The notes beneath the pieces are model-generated. The model searched no databases and had not been told where the DNA came from. It saw only the letters and a program-made list of their open reading frames with translations. The translations under genes and the position numbers were made by a program. Of a DNA stretch of 64,000 nt, positions 33,042 through 41,828 are shown one piece after another; within the stretch, counting starts at the first letter, position 1, and each line of letters opens with the position of its first letter. Source of the stretch: Aliivibrio salmonicida LFI1238 (GTDB taxonomy: Bacteria > Pseudomonadota > Gammaproteobacteria > Enterobacterales > Vibrionaceae); the NCBI RefSeq assembly GCF_000196495.1, contig NC_011312.1, positions 1,116,001 to 1,180,000 on the forward strand, given 5' to 3'.

Positions 33042-33079
33042 AATTTTTTGAAACCCAGACTCTATCTGAATTTCGAAAG

Positions 33080-33170
33080 TGGTGGAGGGATAGGGATTTG
33101 AACCCTAGAACCGCTATTAACGGTTGCCGGTTTTCAAGACCGGTGCTTTCGACCACTCAGCCATCCCTCC
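33080..33170 (-). tRNA. tRNA-Ser(UGA), copy 2
   Basis: Identical in all 91 positions to the copy at 31577-31667, including encoded CCA. The flanking sequence upstream (GTGAATAATA-type) is also partly shared, consistent with a duplicated segment. Confidence 0.95.
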
Positions 33171-33363
33171 AGTGCGGTGAATAATAGTAATATCCTTACT
33201 TTTTGTAAAGCATAAAATTAAAAAAAACGATTGACTGCTCTATTTTTGTGCGTTGTGCTTTATTTTTACTCATTTTGTCTTTTTTACTCTATTAATTACT
33301 CATGCTTTTATTGGCATTTTAACTATTTCGTGTGAAAAAATGAATTATAAACAGAGAGATATA

Positions 33364-33393
33364 AAAAATCCCTTTATGAGTAAAGGGATTTTT
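33364..33393. terminator. Terminator after yejM
   Basis: AAAAATCCCTTTA and TAAAGGGATTTTT pair around TGAG; symmetric A/T runs make it usable on either strand. Confidence 0.8.
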
Positions 33394-33432
33394 AGTGTAT
33401 TACTTTTTCAGAATTAATGCTTTTCGCAAGCG

Positions 33433-35238
33433 TTAGTTCTTTGGGTGATAAAAGCGTTTTAGCTCAGAAATACCTTGCATTAATAATGATAATTTTGGTT
33501 TTTCATCACGCAGACGTTGATAATTTTCATCGTATACTTTGTAGTTACCAAATTTATCAATGACGACGGTATTTTCGTCTGTAATTAATGCAATGTTTTG
33601 TCGGTCACCAGCAAGCAACCAACTGCGATCATCATTAGGGCTAAATAAGTTTATGCCGCTACTGTAGCTTTCAGCCGGTGTTGTTGTGCTAAGAAATGAC
33701 TCCATTAACGTTGGCGTTAAATCGAGATGACTTGAGCGTGTAGTGATCAGTTCAGGTTCAGCATTAGGCCAATGAATAAGCATTGGAACACGTAATTGGT
33801 ATTGGCTAAAGTTTGTGTTTGAGCCCCAACTGTTACTATTTGTTTCATCAAATTCCATACCGTGATTTGATGTAATAATTACGATGGTTTTTTCCCAGTC
33901 AGGAGATTGCTTAAGTGTGTTTAATACTGCTTTAAGCTGTTGATCCGTTTTTTGAACTGCTTTACGGTAGTTAGCTTCAAAGGCATGTTGACCTGCATTT
34001 GTTGATATTGACCCTACATCATCATATTCAGACACGGCAGTCAGTTCTAAATAGCTAAACCAAGGTTGATCTGTTGTTTGTTGAGTAAACCAAGTATTCC
34101 ACTGAGATATGGCTTTAGTATCACTCATCTTCTCTGGTTTTTCTGCTAACTCTCCATGAGTGAAGATAAGCTGTTTATAAAGAGAAGAGTCAAAGTCATC
34201 ACCACTAAATAAACCAAAGGTATAATTACGATTATGTAATTCCGCTAATACTGGCGACGCTTTATGCGAGTTTCGGAAGTTATCAACGTAGCTGCCTGGT
34301 AATCCATAAAACAAGCCAAATAAACTGGTTGGATTATTACTGGCGCTGTAGTGATTATTATAATTTAAATTATTTTGAGCAAAGCGAGTTAGGTTTGGAG
34401 TGTCAGTATGGTTTAGCGTATCGGCTCTTAGGCTATCGACCATAATAATCTGAAGGTTATACTCTTTTTGCTTGCTTTTAAATTTGATCGGTTCAAGAGG
34501 GTATCGCATGGCTTCTGTTGCGCCACCTGTTCCTTCGTCTTCGATTTGTTTTGCTAACGCTTCACGATCAATAAAACCATGTTTCTCTAAGAATGAGCGA
34601 GCCGTCATTGGATAAGACAGTGGGAAAGTCGCGCGTTGTGCTGTTACTGGGCCATAAGCAGATGCATCTGCCCAAGTATGAATTAGGTGGCTACCAATAA
34701 AGGCAACTGAAAATAAGATGGCAAAAGGGCGACCGACTTGTTTATGGGCCAATTTACGTAGTTTGTTCCATACCCATTCAGACAGAGATAGCTGCAATAA
34801 GAAAATAACGGGTACAACAATAAATAAATATTGCCACTGGGTATTTAAGTTTGATTTATCATTATTTAGCAGCATATCCCAGACTAAGGGGGTTATGTGC
34901 AAATGAAGGTTTTGATAAGCGTAAGTATCAAGCAGTAATAAGGTCATGCCTGCAGTAGCAATGATGACACTCAACACACGCATTAATCGTTGAGATGGGG
35001 TAATAAACGTTAAGGGAAACAGAACAAGTATATAGAATCCAAAAACGAGAAAACCAAAATGACCTATCCAGTTTAAAACCAGATAGGTCTGACCGAGAAG
35101 AGTTTCAGGCCATGGTGATTGCGAAATGTAACGCGAACCAATAAGCATTGCTGCAATGATATTGAAAAAGCTGAACCAGTGGCCCCAAGTAATTAACTTG
35201 GACACTTTATCGCCGTATGTATTTCCGCTATCGACCAT
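33433..35238 (-). CDS. yejM: Inner-membrane sulfatase-like regulator of LPS synthesis, YejM/LapC/PbgA homologue
   Basis: 601 residues. Five hydrophobic segments in the first about 190 residues (DUF3413 domain), then a periplasmic alkaline-phosphatase/sulfatase-fold domain starting near LQIIMVDSLRADTLN with NNPTSLFGLFYGLPG and a late IVIITSNHGMEF. In E. coli the protein senses LPS and controls LpxC degradation through LapB and FtsH, and the sulfatase fold is non-catalytic for sulfate esters. Preceded by yejL in the same operon, as in enterics. Role by homology. Confidence 0.92.
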   Translation of the reverse strand: MVDSGNTYGDKVSKLITWGHWFSFFNIIAAMLIGSRYISQSPWPETLLGQTYLVLNWIGHFGFLVFGFYILVLFPLTFITPSQRLMRVLSVIIATAGMTLLLLDTYAYQNLHLHITPLVWDMLLNNDKSNLNTQWQYLFIVVPVIFLLQLSLSEWVWNKLRKLAHKQVGRPFAILFSVAFIGSHLIHTWADASAYGPVTAQRATFPLSYPMTARSFLEKHGFIDREALAKQIEDEGTGGATEAMRYPLEPIKFKSKQKEYNLQIIMVDSLRADTLNHTDTPNLTRFAQNNLNYNNHYSASNNPTSLFGLFYGLPGSYVDNFRNSHKASPVLAELHNRNYTFGLFSGDDFDSSLYKQLIFTHGELAEKPEKMSDTKAISQWNTWFTQQTTDQPWFSYLELTAVSEYDDVGSISTNAGQHAFEANYRKAVQKTDQQLKAVLNTLKQSPDWEKTIVIITSNHGMEFDETNSNSWGSNTNFSQYQLRVPMLIHWPNAEPELITTRSSHLDLTPTLMESFLSTTTPAESYSSGINLFSPNDDRSWLLAGDRQNIALITDENTVVIDKFGNYKVYDENYQRLRDEKPKLSLLMQGISELKRFYHPKN

Positions 35239-35257
35239 GTGAATTGAATTCTCGCTC

Positions 35258-35485
35258 TTAGTGAGTTTTTGGAATATCTAATGAGCTAAGCAGCGCTTGA
35301 GCAAATTTTTCAGCGATAATTTTACGCTGTTCTGCTGGCACTTCTTGGTTTAGTACATTAGTCGCAATGTTACCAACCAACATTAGAGATAGATCTGCAG
35401 GAGCACGATGTTTATCTAATACATCGACCATCTCTGTTAACATTTGTTCAATTTGTTTGTTGCTGTATTTCGAAGTAATAGCCAT
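35258..35485 (-). CDS. yejL: YejL family small protein
   Basis: 75 residues: MAITSKYSNKQIEQMLTEMV then APADLSLMLVGNIATNVLN, the signature of the YejL (UPF0352) family. Nineteen bases upstream of yejM, same operon. Biochemical role unknown. Confidence 0.92.
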   Translation of the reverse strand: MAITSKYSNKQIEQMLTEMVDVLDKHRAPADLSLMLVGNIATNVLNQEVPAEQRKIIAEKFAQALLSSLDIPKTH

Positions 35486-35561
35486 AAGTCTTTTCAGTTA
35501 ATGATAGTGAAAGCGGCTTATGATAACCTACTATGTACGTCAACTAAAAACCTTTTCTATT

Positions 35562-36578
35562 ATGAGTTTAATCCTTTCAAACGTAATTTTACATAAATTA
35601 GTAAAAAATGAGCAAGATGAGCTTGAAGTTTGTCTACGAAATCAACTTCTTGAGAATGAAGAATTTACTGAAGCCTTAGTTTCTGAGCTGCACAGAGTGT
35701 TTAATTCAAAAGCAGGTAAAGGTTTTGGTATTTTCAAGACTGAAAGTGAATTTGGTCACTGGTTAGGTTCTGTTCGTAAGAATGAAACCCCATTTTTAGA
35801 GTTTAGTAATAAATCAGCGGAAAAGCTGAAATCTGAGCTGATCAAATACCCATTTGCAGAAGAAGGTATCCTCGTTATCGCAGAGTACCAATCTTTAGCA
35901 ACAGAATATTTATTTGTGGCAGTTTTGCCATCAAATGAGAGCATGAAAGTTACTGATGAGCTGAATATCAGTGCGACTGATTATCTTGATATTGCGAAAA
36001 TGGATATCGCAGCGCGTATTGATTTATCAACATGGGAAACAGATTCAGACTCTAATCGGTACCTTACTTTTATTAAAGGTAGAGTGGGTCGCAAAGTATC
36101 TGACTTCTTCTTAGATTTCTTACAAGCAGATGTTGGTATGGATACGAAGGTTCAAAACCAAGTATTAATGCAAGCCGTTGAAGATTTCTGTGCTGATGAA
36201 CGGTTAGAGAAAGAAGAAAAACAACAGTACCGTAAGCAAGTATATGATTACTGTAATGGTCAATTACAAGCTGGTGAAGAGTTAACGGTAAAAGAATTAT
36301 CAGGTGAATTACCGACATCGGAATCTGGTTCTAATTTCTATCAATTTGCTGAAGAGCAGGGTTATGAGTTAGAAGAGTCTTTTCCTGTTGATCGTACGGC
36401 ATTACGTAAGCTGACTAAGTTTGTGGGTGCTGGTGGTGGTTTGTCATTGAATTTTGATGCGATGTTATTGGGGGAGCGTGTATTTTACGATCCAGAAACC
36501 GATACATTAACCATTAAGGGCACTCCTCCTAACCTAAAAGATCAATTAACACGCCGTTTAGGTTCTTCTGAATCATAG
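35562..36578 (+). CDS. yejK: Nucleoid-associated protein NdpA/YejK
   Basis: 338 residues. The start at MSLILSNVILHKLVKNEQDE is chosen because family members begin there, although the frame stays open upstream to 35520. Binds DNA and is found on the spermidine nucleoid in E. coli, interacting with topoisomerases. Divergently transcribed from yejL, with 76 bases between starts, matching the E. coli arrangement. Confidence 0.92.
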   Translation: MSLILSNVILHKLVKNEQDELEVCLRNQLLENEEFTEALVSELHRVFNSKAGKGFGIFKTESEFGHWLGSVRKNETPFLEFSNKSAEKLKSELIKYPFAEEGILVIAEYQSLATEYLFVAVLPSNESMKVTDELNISATDYLDIAKMDIAARIDLSTWETDSDSNRYLTFIKGRVGRKVSDFFLDFLQADVGMDTKVQNQVLMQAVEDFCADERLEKEEKQQYRKQVYDYCNGQLQAGEELTVKELSGELPTSESGSNFYQFAEEQGYELEESFPVDRTALRKLTKFVGAGGGLSLNFDAMLLGERVFYDPETDTLTIKGTPPNLKDQLTRRLGSSES

Positions 36579-36719
36579 ATGGTATGTATTTGTTCATGTA
36601 ATAAATGTGAAAATAGCGGTATTTTTATCGTAGATATTAACTATCTAAGTTAATTGTTTTTTACAAAATGCTACCCTATCTATTCTTAATTATAATAATT
36701 TGGCTAGGTAGGGTTGTTT

Positions 36720-37910
36720 ATGAAACACACCTCAAAATTCTTTTCTATATTTCTATCTCTATTTGTACTTAATGGGTGTTCTTTACTGGAACTGAAAATT
36801 GAATCCCAATCGGTACCTCTAACAACCGCGGAGTTAAATACGCGTATTTTAACTCGTGCATACAGTAAGCATTTCTTTAGTGAAGTTGAATCCGCCGCAG
36901 ACGAAATCTCAGCGATGTATCCGAAAGACGATACCTTGCATCAATCTTATGTCTTGTTGTGGAAAATACACGCAGAAGAGGGGCTACAACATGCAGCGTA
37001 TCAAGTGTCACCGACTATATCGTTAATTGATACATGGGTCTTTGCCGCTCAAATGGAACAATTCTTTTCTGATGATGGGAAGGGTGCCGACGTGTTTGAA
37101 GGGAATATTGATTTTAAAACGAGTCAATTACTGCATATCGACATTGAGGCATTAGCAAAGAAGCTATTACCAAGTTCTGAATTTAATGAAGCAAAAGACT
37201 TTATTGCACAATTTGTTGCAGAGCATCCCTTTGATAGCGTAGCCATGAGAAGAACCCCAGCTCTAAAAGCATGGCTAGCCGATCAAAATATTGATGAGAC
37301 AGAAGCGGTAGCAACGCTTGGTTCAATGCCAGAAGCGCTTGGTGATGTTTCCGATCAACTTAGTTTAGTCTCTGAGCAAACACCAAAAATCATGACATGG
37401 AAAGCGCAGCTTATCGCGATGAACAGCAATCTGAATGGTGATGACATTAATAAAACAATGGAAAGCTTACGAAACACATCGGAGTCATTCCAAGATTTTG
37501 TTAATAATAATCCAGAATACATGCAAAATTTAGCAGAACAAATGAGTTTGCAATTACAGCCATTATTGGATGATTTAGACAATAAAACAGATGATAAATT
37601 AAACCAGTTAAGTGCAGAGCGTATCGCTTTGGAAGCGATGGTAGCAAGAGAGCGCCAAGAACTGGTTAATATGGTAGAGAGAGAACGTAAAGCGATTGCA
37701 GTAATTGTCTCTCAAGAGCGTGAGAAGTTCACTCAAGATCTCGACCAAGTCTCACAAGATGTACTAACGCTTGCGATGGATAAAGTGATTGATTTGATTA
37801 AGAGCACGATCATTTATTTTATCTTGTTCATCTTGGCTATTTTCTTTGCTCCTTTAGGCTTAGGTTATTTCTTAGGGAAACGAGCGGCAGTAAAGAAAAC
37901 AGTGGTATAA
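36720..37910 (+). CDS. Lipoprotein with C-terminal coiled coil and membrane anchor, unknown
   Basis: 396 residues from the ATG at 36720 (AGGTAGGG eight bases upstream; an in-frame TTG precedes it). The lipobox VLNGC is at about residue 17-21. A helical domain follows, then a long coiled coil (about 270-345, with repeated VARERQELVNMVERERKAI) and a C-terminal hydrophobic segment (about 358-385) ending in a basic tail. A lipid anchor and a membrane helix in one chain could tether two membranes or one membrane twice. I do not recognise a function. Confidence 0.75.
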   Translation: MKHTSKFFSIFLSLFVLNGCSLLELKIESQSVPLTTAELNTRILTRAYSKHFFSEVESAADEISAMYPKDDTLHQSYVLLWKIHAEEGLQHAAYQVSPTISLIDTWVFAAQMEQFFSDDGKGADVFEGNIDFKTSQLLHIDIEALAKKLLPSSEFNEAKDFIAQFVAEHPFDSVAMRRTPALKAWLADQNIDETEAVATLGSMPEALGDVSDQLSLVSEQTPKIMTWKAQLIAMNSNLNGDDINKTMESLRNTSESFQDFVNNNPEYMQNLAEQMSLQLQPLLDDLDNKTDDKLNQLSAERIALEAMVARERQELVNMVERERKAIAVIVSQEREKFTQDLDQVSQDVLTLAMDKVIDLIKSTIIYFILFILAIFFAPLGLGYFLGKRAAVKKTVV

Positions 37911-37963
37911 AAATCACAATGATGACAAATATCATGCAAAAGTAAATCAGATACAATAGACAT

Positions 37964-38007
37964 AAAAAATGCCAGTGGTTGAGTTAACAATCACTGGCAT
38001 TTTTTTA
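37964..38007. terminator. Strong terminator after the lipoprotein gene, usable on both strands
   Basis: AATGCCAGTG and CACTGGCATT pair around a 14-base loop and are flanked by A and T runs on both sides, so it may also have served a leftward gene ending at 38034. Confidence 0.85.
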
Positions 38008-38033
38008 TTTAAAACAGAGTCGTTCTATTTTTA

Positions 38034-38075
38034 TTATGCAGTTTTTGTTTCTACTGCAATAACGTCATCTGTTTC
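38034..38075 (-). pseudogene. Possible C-terminal remnant of a gene removed at the IS66 insertion
   Basis: On the minus strand the 42 bases from the IS edge read 13 codons (ETDDVIAVETKTA) and a TAA, followed directly by the strong terminator. No matching upstream portion is present on the other side of the IS. This looks like the tail of a leftward gene whose body is gone; short length makes the call tentative. Confidence 0.4.
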
Positions 38076-38091
38076 GTAAGCGTGCGGGGAA

Positions 38092-39579
38092 CTACACCTT
38101 GTCTTTTACATTCCAAGGTAAAAGTGAATCGATATCTGGCGATCCAACACATAAACGATCTAGACAATACCTAATATAATCGTAAGGGATTAATCCGTTT
38201 GCCTTTGCTGTTTCTACAATGCTGTAAAGCATTGCACTTGAATCTGCACCAGCCGTTGAACCCGAAAATAACCAGTTTTTCCGGCCGATAACAAACGGTT
38301 TAACCGCTCGCTCTGCTCGATTGTTATCAATAGATAACAATCCATCATCAATATAACGAACTAATTTATCCCATTGATTTAATGTATAGCTAATCGCCTC
38401 ACCTAATTTTGTTTTAGGTGATACTCGACTAACTGCGCTATCAAGCCAATCACGGAGCTCTTTAAGTAAATCGCGGGCTTCTGTCTGCCTAGCAACATAC
38501 TTGGCTTCAGGGGAAGCCTCTTTTAATAACGATTCGATCCGGTATAGCTTTTGGATTTTACTCAATACCCAATCTGCACTCCCTGTTTTCCCTTTTACTT
38601 GAACACGTTGAGCCTCAATAAATCGTCGACGTGCGTGTGCCCAACAGCCAACTAAAATCGCTTCAGTTTGTTCATAACCTTGGTAACCATCGGTATGTAA
38701 ATACCCGTTATAACCTTTTAAAAAGTTAACTGGATGGTAGCCATGCCTGCTAGATTGATAATCATAAAGTACAATTCCAGGCAAAACACCAGAGCCTGGA
38801 GAATCATAGCCAGAGCAGTAGACCCACATATAACATTTTGCTTTTTCAACATCCAACACATTTACCGTTGTTTCATCACAATGCAGAGTGGGTTGTTCAA
38901 GCAAAATACGATGTAACTCGTTATTAAGAGGGGTAAATAGTACCGAGCATTTTATTAACCAATCCGCCATCGTTCGCCGTCCAATAATGATACCCCATTG
39001 CTGAAATAACGTTTCTTGACGATAAAGTGGAAGACTGTATTGAAATTTAGCCGTAATAATTTGAGCAAGTAAACTTGCGGTCGCAATCCCTTTAGGGATT
39101 GGTGACGCTGGCATTGGGGCTTGTTTAATGTCTACTGAAGTATTGTTTTTTTCACAATTTCGGCAAGCATATTTAGGACGAACATGTTGAATAACTTCCA
39201 CTTTAGCTGGTACAAATTCCAACTTTTCACTGATGTCTTTACCCATCGCATGCATCTCTAGACCGCAACACTTACAAGTTTTATCTTTTATGTCGTGGAT
39301 AATAACAGTACGCGGTAAGTCTTCAGGTAAGCGTTGGCGTTTTGGCTTTTGACGAGTGTAGGTAATCGTTTGTGTGTCATCATTTTCAATGATGATTTCT
39401 TCTTCTGTTTCATTGAATAAATCAAATTGAGTCGAGTCAGATTCACTGCTTTTACCAAAGCGCTGATGTTGAGCCAGTCGAAATTGCTCTAGAAGACGGT
39501 TATATTTATTTTCAAGCTGAAGCACAAGTGCTTTCAGCTCGTCAATGGTATCAGGAAGTGGTTTTATTTTATCAATCAT
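38092..39579 (-). CDS. tnpC: IS66 transposase TnpC
   Basis: 495 residues. N-terminal coiled coil, then a zinc-binding region with CKCCG and CRNC, then the DDE domain: D in HCDETTVNVLD, D in LHTDGYQGY, E in NNRAERAVKP, and the C-terminal IS66 segment. The frame is intact; its end reaches into the inverted repeat, common in IS66. Confidence 0.93.
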   Translation of the reverse strand: MIDKIKPLPDTIDELKALVLQLENKYNRLLEQFRLAQHQRFGKSSESDSTQFDLFNETEEEIIIENDDTQTITYTRQKPKRQRLPEDLPRTVIIHDIKDKTCKCCGLEMHAMGKDISEKLEFVPAKVEVIQHVRPKYACRNCEKNNTSVDIKQAPMPASPIPKGIATASLLAQIITAKFQYSLPLYRQETLFQQWGIIIGRRTMADWLIKCSVLFTPLNNELHRILLEQPTLHCDETTVNVLDVEKAKCYMWVYCSGYDSPGSGVLPGIVLYDYQSSRHGYHPVNFLKGYNGYLHTDGYQGYEQTEAILVGCWAHARRRFIEAQRVQVKGKTGSADWVLSKIQKLYRIESLLKEASPEAKYVARQTEARDLLKELRDWLDSAVSRVSPKTKLGEAISYTLNQWDKLVRYIDDGLLSIDNNRAERAVKPFVIGRKNWLFSGSTAGADSSAMLYSIVETAKANGLIPYDYIRYCLDRLCVGSPDIDSLLPWNVKDKV

Positions 39580-39650
39580 GTAGATGACTATATAACGATA
39601 ATACAGGTAATCAATCGGTTGCCTCCTATTCTTGACTGAGAATCAACTAT

Positions 39651-39998
39651 TTAAAGGGTTGTTTGATAATGTACCGGTTGATGTCCTAAGATATCAAAAC
39701 CTTGTAATAGCAGTGTCAGTTGCTGCTCTGATAATGCTAACGTATCGTTATTTATATTTCGTGGCCATTTGAAGCGGTCTTCATCTAATCGCTTGTACCA
39801 TAAAGCGAATCCTGTTTTATCCCAATACAATATTTTGAGTTTATCACGAGGCTTATTGCAAAATATAAATAGAGCATCACTAAACGGTGATAGTTGCATT
39901 TCTTGCTCAACAATCACGACAAGGCCATTAATGGCCTTGCGAAAATCGACAAAATCACGATGAAGATAAATGGTGGAAACATCAGTAAATACATTCAT
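39651..39998 (-). CDS. tnpB: IS66 accessory protein TnpB
   Basis: 115 residues with the IS66 Orf2 pattern: RDFVDFRKAINGLVVIVEQ, then FSDALFIFCNKPRDKLKILYWDKTGFALWYKRL. Required with TnpC for transposition in characterised IS66 elements; exact role unknown. Confidence 0.92.
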   Translation of the reverse strand: MNVFTDVSTIYLHRDFVDFRKAINGLVVIVEQEMQLSPFSDALFIFCNKPRDKLKILYWDKTGFALWYKRLDEDRFKWPRNINNDTLALSEQQLTLLLQGFDILGHQPVHYQTTL

Positions 39999-40043
39999 GA
40001 TTGATACCCTTTTAATAAGAGTCCTATCCAGTGAGGTTCAGTA

Positions 40044-40211
40044 TTAGCTGGCAATGTTAATCTTTTGTTTCCATCGTGCTTTACGTGCACTAAATGTCTT
40101 TGGCAGAATATTATGGTTACGACAAAATTCAGCGGCACTAAGCTTGCTAGATTGCTGAGATTCAAATAGAGCGTGCCATTGCTCTGGTGTTCTCTTTTTA
40201 TCTTTTTGCAT
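40044..40211 (-). CDS. tnpA: IS66 accessory protein TnpA (short)
   Basis: 55 residues read on the minus strand from ATG at 40211: begins MQKDKKRTPEQWHALFESQQ, then SKLSAAEFCRNHNILPKTFS and a basic end. This is the helix-turn-helix-like TnpA of IS66, here of the short type. Completes the tnpABC set and is too short to be found by a 60-codon cutoff. Confidence 0.88.
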   Translation of the reverse strand: MQKDKKRTPEQWHALFESQQSSKLSAAEFCRNHNILPKTFSARKARWKQKINIAS

Positions 40212-40365
40212 AATTACGTTCTCGTTAAATGAAAGATCGTAAGATACGCATAATGAATTTTATTTGTTAGGTGTAGTTCCCCGCACGCTTACAGTTTTTC
40301 TAACGTTAAGCTATCTTGCCTTAGACCAATTAATAGAAGCGTTACAGATTTTTAAGGAAGAAATT

Positions 40366-41490
40366 GTGGAATTTGAAATCGTTAAACACAGCCAACGTTT
40401 AGCTGAAATTTGCCAACAGGCAAGTAATAAACCTTTTTTAATGCTGGATACTGAGTTCGTACGTACGAGAACTTTGTATGCACGTTTAGGTTTAATTCAA
40501 ATGTTTGATGGTGAAACATTAGCATTAGTTGATCCTGTTGAAATTGATGATTTAACGCCGCTTTGGGATTTATTAAAAAACGAAAGTGTGACAAAAGTTC
40601 TTCATGCTTGTGGTGAAGATTTAGAAGTATTTCAACATTATGCTGGCTGTATGCCGACACCAATGATTGATACTCAAATTATGGCGGCATTTTTAGGCTA
40701 TGGTTTGTCGACAGGCTTTGCGAAATTAGTGTCTGATTATTTAGGTGTTGATCTCGATAAAGGTGAATCTCGTACTGATTGGATGGCGCGTCCTTTATCA
40801 GATAAACAATTGGATTATGCCGCAGCCGATGTGCATTATTTATTACCATTGTTTGAGAAACTACAAGCAGAATTAGCTCAAACAGAGTGGGAAAAAGCAG
40901 CGTATCAAGAATCGTTACTTGCGGTTAAAAAACGTGAAAAACAACCTGATCCTGAGAAAGCGTATTTAGATATTAAAAATGCTTGGCAGTTAAATGGTAA
41001 GCAGTTAGCTATTTTAAAAATGGCAGCACAATGGCGATTAGAAGAAGCAAGAAAGCGCGATTTGGCGGTTAACTTTGTTGTACAAGAATTAAACTTATGG
41101 AAATTAGCTCGATTTGGACTTCGCAGTAAAGAGCAAATGCTAAAAGAAGAGTTTGATTCGAGAGAGGTTCAACGTCATGGTGGAAAACTATTGCGTTTCA
41201 CATACCTTGCAGATGAGCTAAATGAAAACGAATATCCAGAAACGTTAACACGATTAATGGATTATCCGGGCTATAAGCAAATTTTTAAGTTGTTAAAAGA
41301 TGAAGTAAAAGCGGCCTCTGATCAATCGGGTTTGATGCCTGAGTTTTTAGCGTCTAAAAAACAGCTTAATCAATTATTGTCTTGGAAATGGAAGAAAAAC
41401 AGTCACCCTGATTTAAAACCAGACGTATTAAAAGAGTGGAGAGAAGGGCTGCTTGCTGAGCGCTTTATGGCGGTGTTAGATAAAAGCTAA
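40366..41490 (+). CDS. rnd: Ribonuclease D
   Basis: 374 residues starting at GTG 40366, preceded by AAGGAAG; E. coli RNase D has 375. It trims 3' ends of tRNA and other structured RNAs. DEDD exonuclease motifs: D and E in MLDTEFVRTRTLY, D in the HACGEDLEVF region, and YAAADVHYLLPLF for motif III; HRDC domains fill the C-terminal half. The IS66 element ends 73 bases upstream, so the native promoter may be altered. Convergent with minE. Confidence 0.93.
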   Translation: MEFEIVKHSQRLAEICQQASNKPFLMLDTEFVRTRTLYARLGLIQMFDGETLALVDPVEIDDLTPLWDLLKNESVTKVLHACGEDLEVFQHYAGCMPTPMIDTQIMAAFLGYGLSTGFAKLVSDYLGVDLDKGESRTDWMARPLSDKQLDYAAADVHYLLPLFEKLQAELAQTEWEKAAYQESLLAVKKREKQPDPEKAYLDIKNAWQLNGKQLAILKMAAQWRLEEARKRDLAVNFVVQELNLWKLARFGLRSKEQMLKEEFDSREVQRHGGKLLRFTYLADELNENEYPETLTRLMDYPGYKQIFKLLKDEVKAASDQSGLMPEFLASKKQLNQLLSWKWKKNSHPDLKPDVLKEWREGLLAERFMAVLDKS

Positions 41491-41508
41491 TCTCAATAAA
41501 CAGAAACA

Positions 41509-41540
41509 AAAAAGGTGACTCTGATAGGTCACCTTTTTTA
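41509..41540. terminator. Bidirectional terminator between rnd and minE
   Basis: AAAAGGTGAC and GTCACCTTTT pair around TCTGATAG with A and T runs on both sides. Confidence 0.85.
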
Positions 41541-41565
41541 TAGACTTTGATTAACGAAATAGTGT

Positions 41566-41826
41566 TTAATTATCGTCTTCTGGCAGAGTGATATTTAGCT
41601 CTAATACTGAGAGGTCTTCTTCTTTTTGTTCTAGTGAAACCGTGATCATATCAGGGCTTACGTTAACATATTTACTAATTACTTTAAGAATGTCTTCTTT
41701 AAGTTGTGGTAAATACGAAGGTGCTGGACCTCCATTCCTGCGTTCAGCAACAATGATCTGTAGCCTTTCCTTCGCTATGTTAGCAGTGGCTTTTTTTTGT
41801 GGTCTAAAAAACTCTAGCAGTGCCAT
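41566..41826 (-). CDS. minE: Cell division topological specificity factor MinE
   Basis: 86 residues, standard length. N-terminal MALLEFFRPQKKATANIAKERLQIIVAERR is the anti-MinCD and membrane-targeting region; the rest is the dimerisation domain. Stimulates MinD ATPase and drives pole-to-pole oscillation. Last gene of minCDE; two bases after minD. Confidence 0.97.
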   Translation of the reverse strand: MALLEFFRPQKKATANIAKERLQIIVAERRNGGPAPSYLPQLKEDILKVISKYVNVSPDMITVSLEQKEEDLSVLELNITLPEDDN

Positions 41827-41828
41827 GC

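Larger units (their letters stand above)
38076..40292 (-). mobile_element. IS66-family insertion sequence, complete
   Basis: 2217 bp with perfect 23-bp inverted repeats beginning GTAAGCG (38076-38098 and 40270-40292), the usual IS66 terminus. It carries tnpA, tnpB and tnpC in order on the minus strand. The 8 bases outside each end (TCTGTTTC and AGTTTTTC) do not match, so no intact 8-bp duplication is present. Confidence 0.93.
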
